From: Undibacterium sp.
GTDB lineage: Bacteria > Pseudomonadota > Gammaproteobacteria > Burkholderiales > Burkholderiaceae_D
Direction: 5' to 3'
Assembly (NCBI GenBank): GCA_030645915.1
Contig: JAUSNO010000038.1
Span: 62,001 to 126,000 of the forward strand
Length of the DNA stretch: 64,000 bases
Shown here: piece by piece, positions 63,907 to 64,000 of the stretch
Position numbering within the stretch: position 1 is the stretch's first letter
Layout: each line of letters starts with the position of its first letter
Translations under genes and position numbers: made by a program
Notes under the pieces: model-generated
Told to the model about the DNA's origin: nothing
What the model saw: the letters and a program-made list of their open reading frames with translations, nothing else
Database searches by the model: none

Positions 63907-64000
63907 TTAAAACTTGGTGCTCCAGGCAATCCCCAGTGAATTCTGGCTCATGCCTATGGTTTCAGTACCACCGGCATTTGGCGGTGCAGGAAACAGGCCA
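63907..64000 (-). CDS. C-terminal end of a probable outer-membrane protein (partial)
   Basis: The last 30 codons of a minus-strand gene enter the window, ending 'ETIGMSQNSLGIAWSTKF' and stop. Alternating residues and a terminal Phe are typical of beta-barrel outer-membrane proteins. The family cannot be named from so little sequence. Confidence 0.55.
   Translation of the reverse strand, partial: GLFPAPPNAGGTETIGMSQNSLGIAWSTKF

Overview
The window looks like chromosomal DNA of a free-living betaproteobacterium, probably Burkholderiales and perhaps Oxalobacteraceae. I infer this from gene content (class I PHA synthase, PhaB, phasin, FFLEELY-type protein, FeoB with a small Cys-rich partner, Liv-type ABC transporter next to beta-oxidation genes) and from a GC content that looks mid-40s by eye. 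No rRNA, tRNA, CRISPR array, transposase or phage gene was seen.

Layout. 1-1.0 kb: 5' part of a cyclic beta-1,2-glucan synthase gene that runs off the window. 1.4-6.1 kb: a minus-strand operon kaiC-kaiB-(PAS)3-GGDEF-EAL. 6.7-14.6 kb: PEBP-like protein, PHA synthase, MgtA-type P-type ATPase, PolX and a ClpP-like protein. 15.0-17.1 kb: small heat-shock protein Hsp20, a Crp/Fnr regulator and a PAS protein. 17.5-24.6 kb: an operon of BON protein, CBS pair, acetyl-CoA synthetase, E1alpha-E1beta-E2 of a 2-oxo-acid dehydrogenase, an acyl carrier protein and an unknown Cys-rich protein. 24.6-38.1 kb: nitroreductase, lipase, bifunctional fatty acyl-CoA reductase, FadD, phasin, FFLEELY protein, TPR protein, patatin, wax ester synthase/DGAT, a glycine-rich repetitive protein and PhaB. 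38.2-40.7 kb: hemerythrin-like protein, UspA and a diguanylate cyclase. 41.2-50.3 kb: acyl-CoA ligase, LivJHMGF-type ABC transporter and a FadB/FadJ-type enzyme. 50.5-57.4 kb: ABC-F ATPase, FeoAB with a Cys-rich partner behind a Fur box, and several secreted or lipoprotein unknowns. 57.5-64 kb: AAA ATPase, thioesterase, then a sulfur-related group (rhodanese, methyltransferase, YeeE/YedE transporter, cytochrome c, DsrE, MBL hydrolase, outer-membrane protein).

How it fits together. The most striking signal is a set of FNR-type boxes (TTGAY-N4-RTCAA) in front of kaiC, the PEBP gene, phaC, polX, hsp20, the BON/CBS/acs/pdh operon, the nitroreductase, fadD-phasin and patatin/WS-DGAT. Several have a -10-like hexamer about 31-34 bp from the box centre, the geometry of class II FNR promoters. 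A Crp/Fnr regulator with the FNR recognition residues (E..SR) but no N-terminal Fe-S cysteines lies inside this set. The gene list (Hsp20, UspA, CBS pair, nitroreductase, P-type ATPase, WS/DGAT) parallels the mycobacterial DosR dormancy regulon. I infer a low-oxygen or energy-limitation programme that stores carbon as PHA and wax ester and includes a KaiBC/c-di-GMP module.

Two further regulatory signals were found. One is a 65-bp promoter element shared by the glucan synthase and diguanylate cyclase genes. The other is a TetR-like operator repeated before the acyl-CoA ligase, livH and fadB-like genes. All matches were made by eye, and start sites were chosen from ribosome-binding sites and family start positions.
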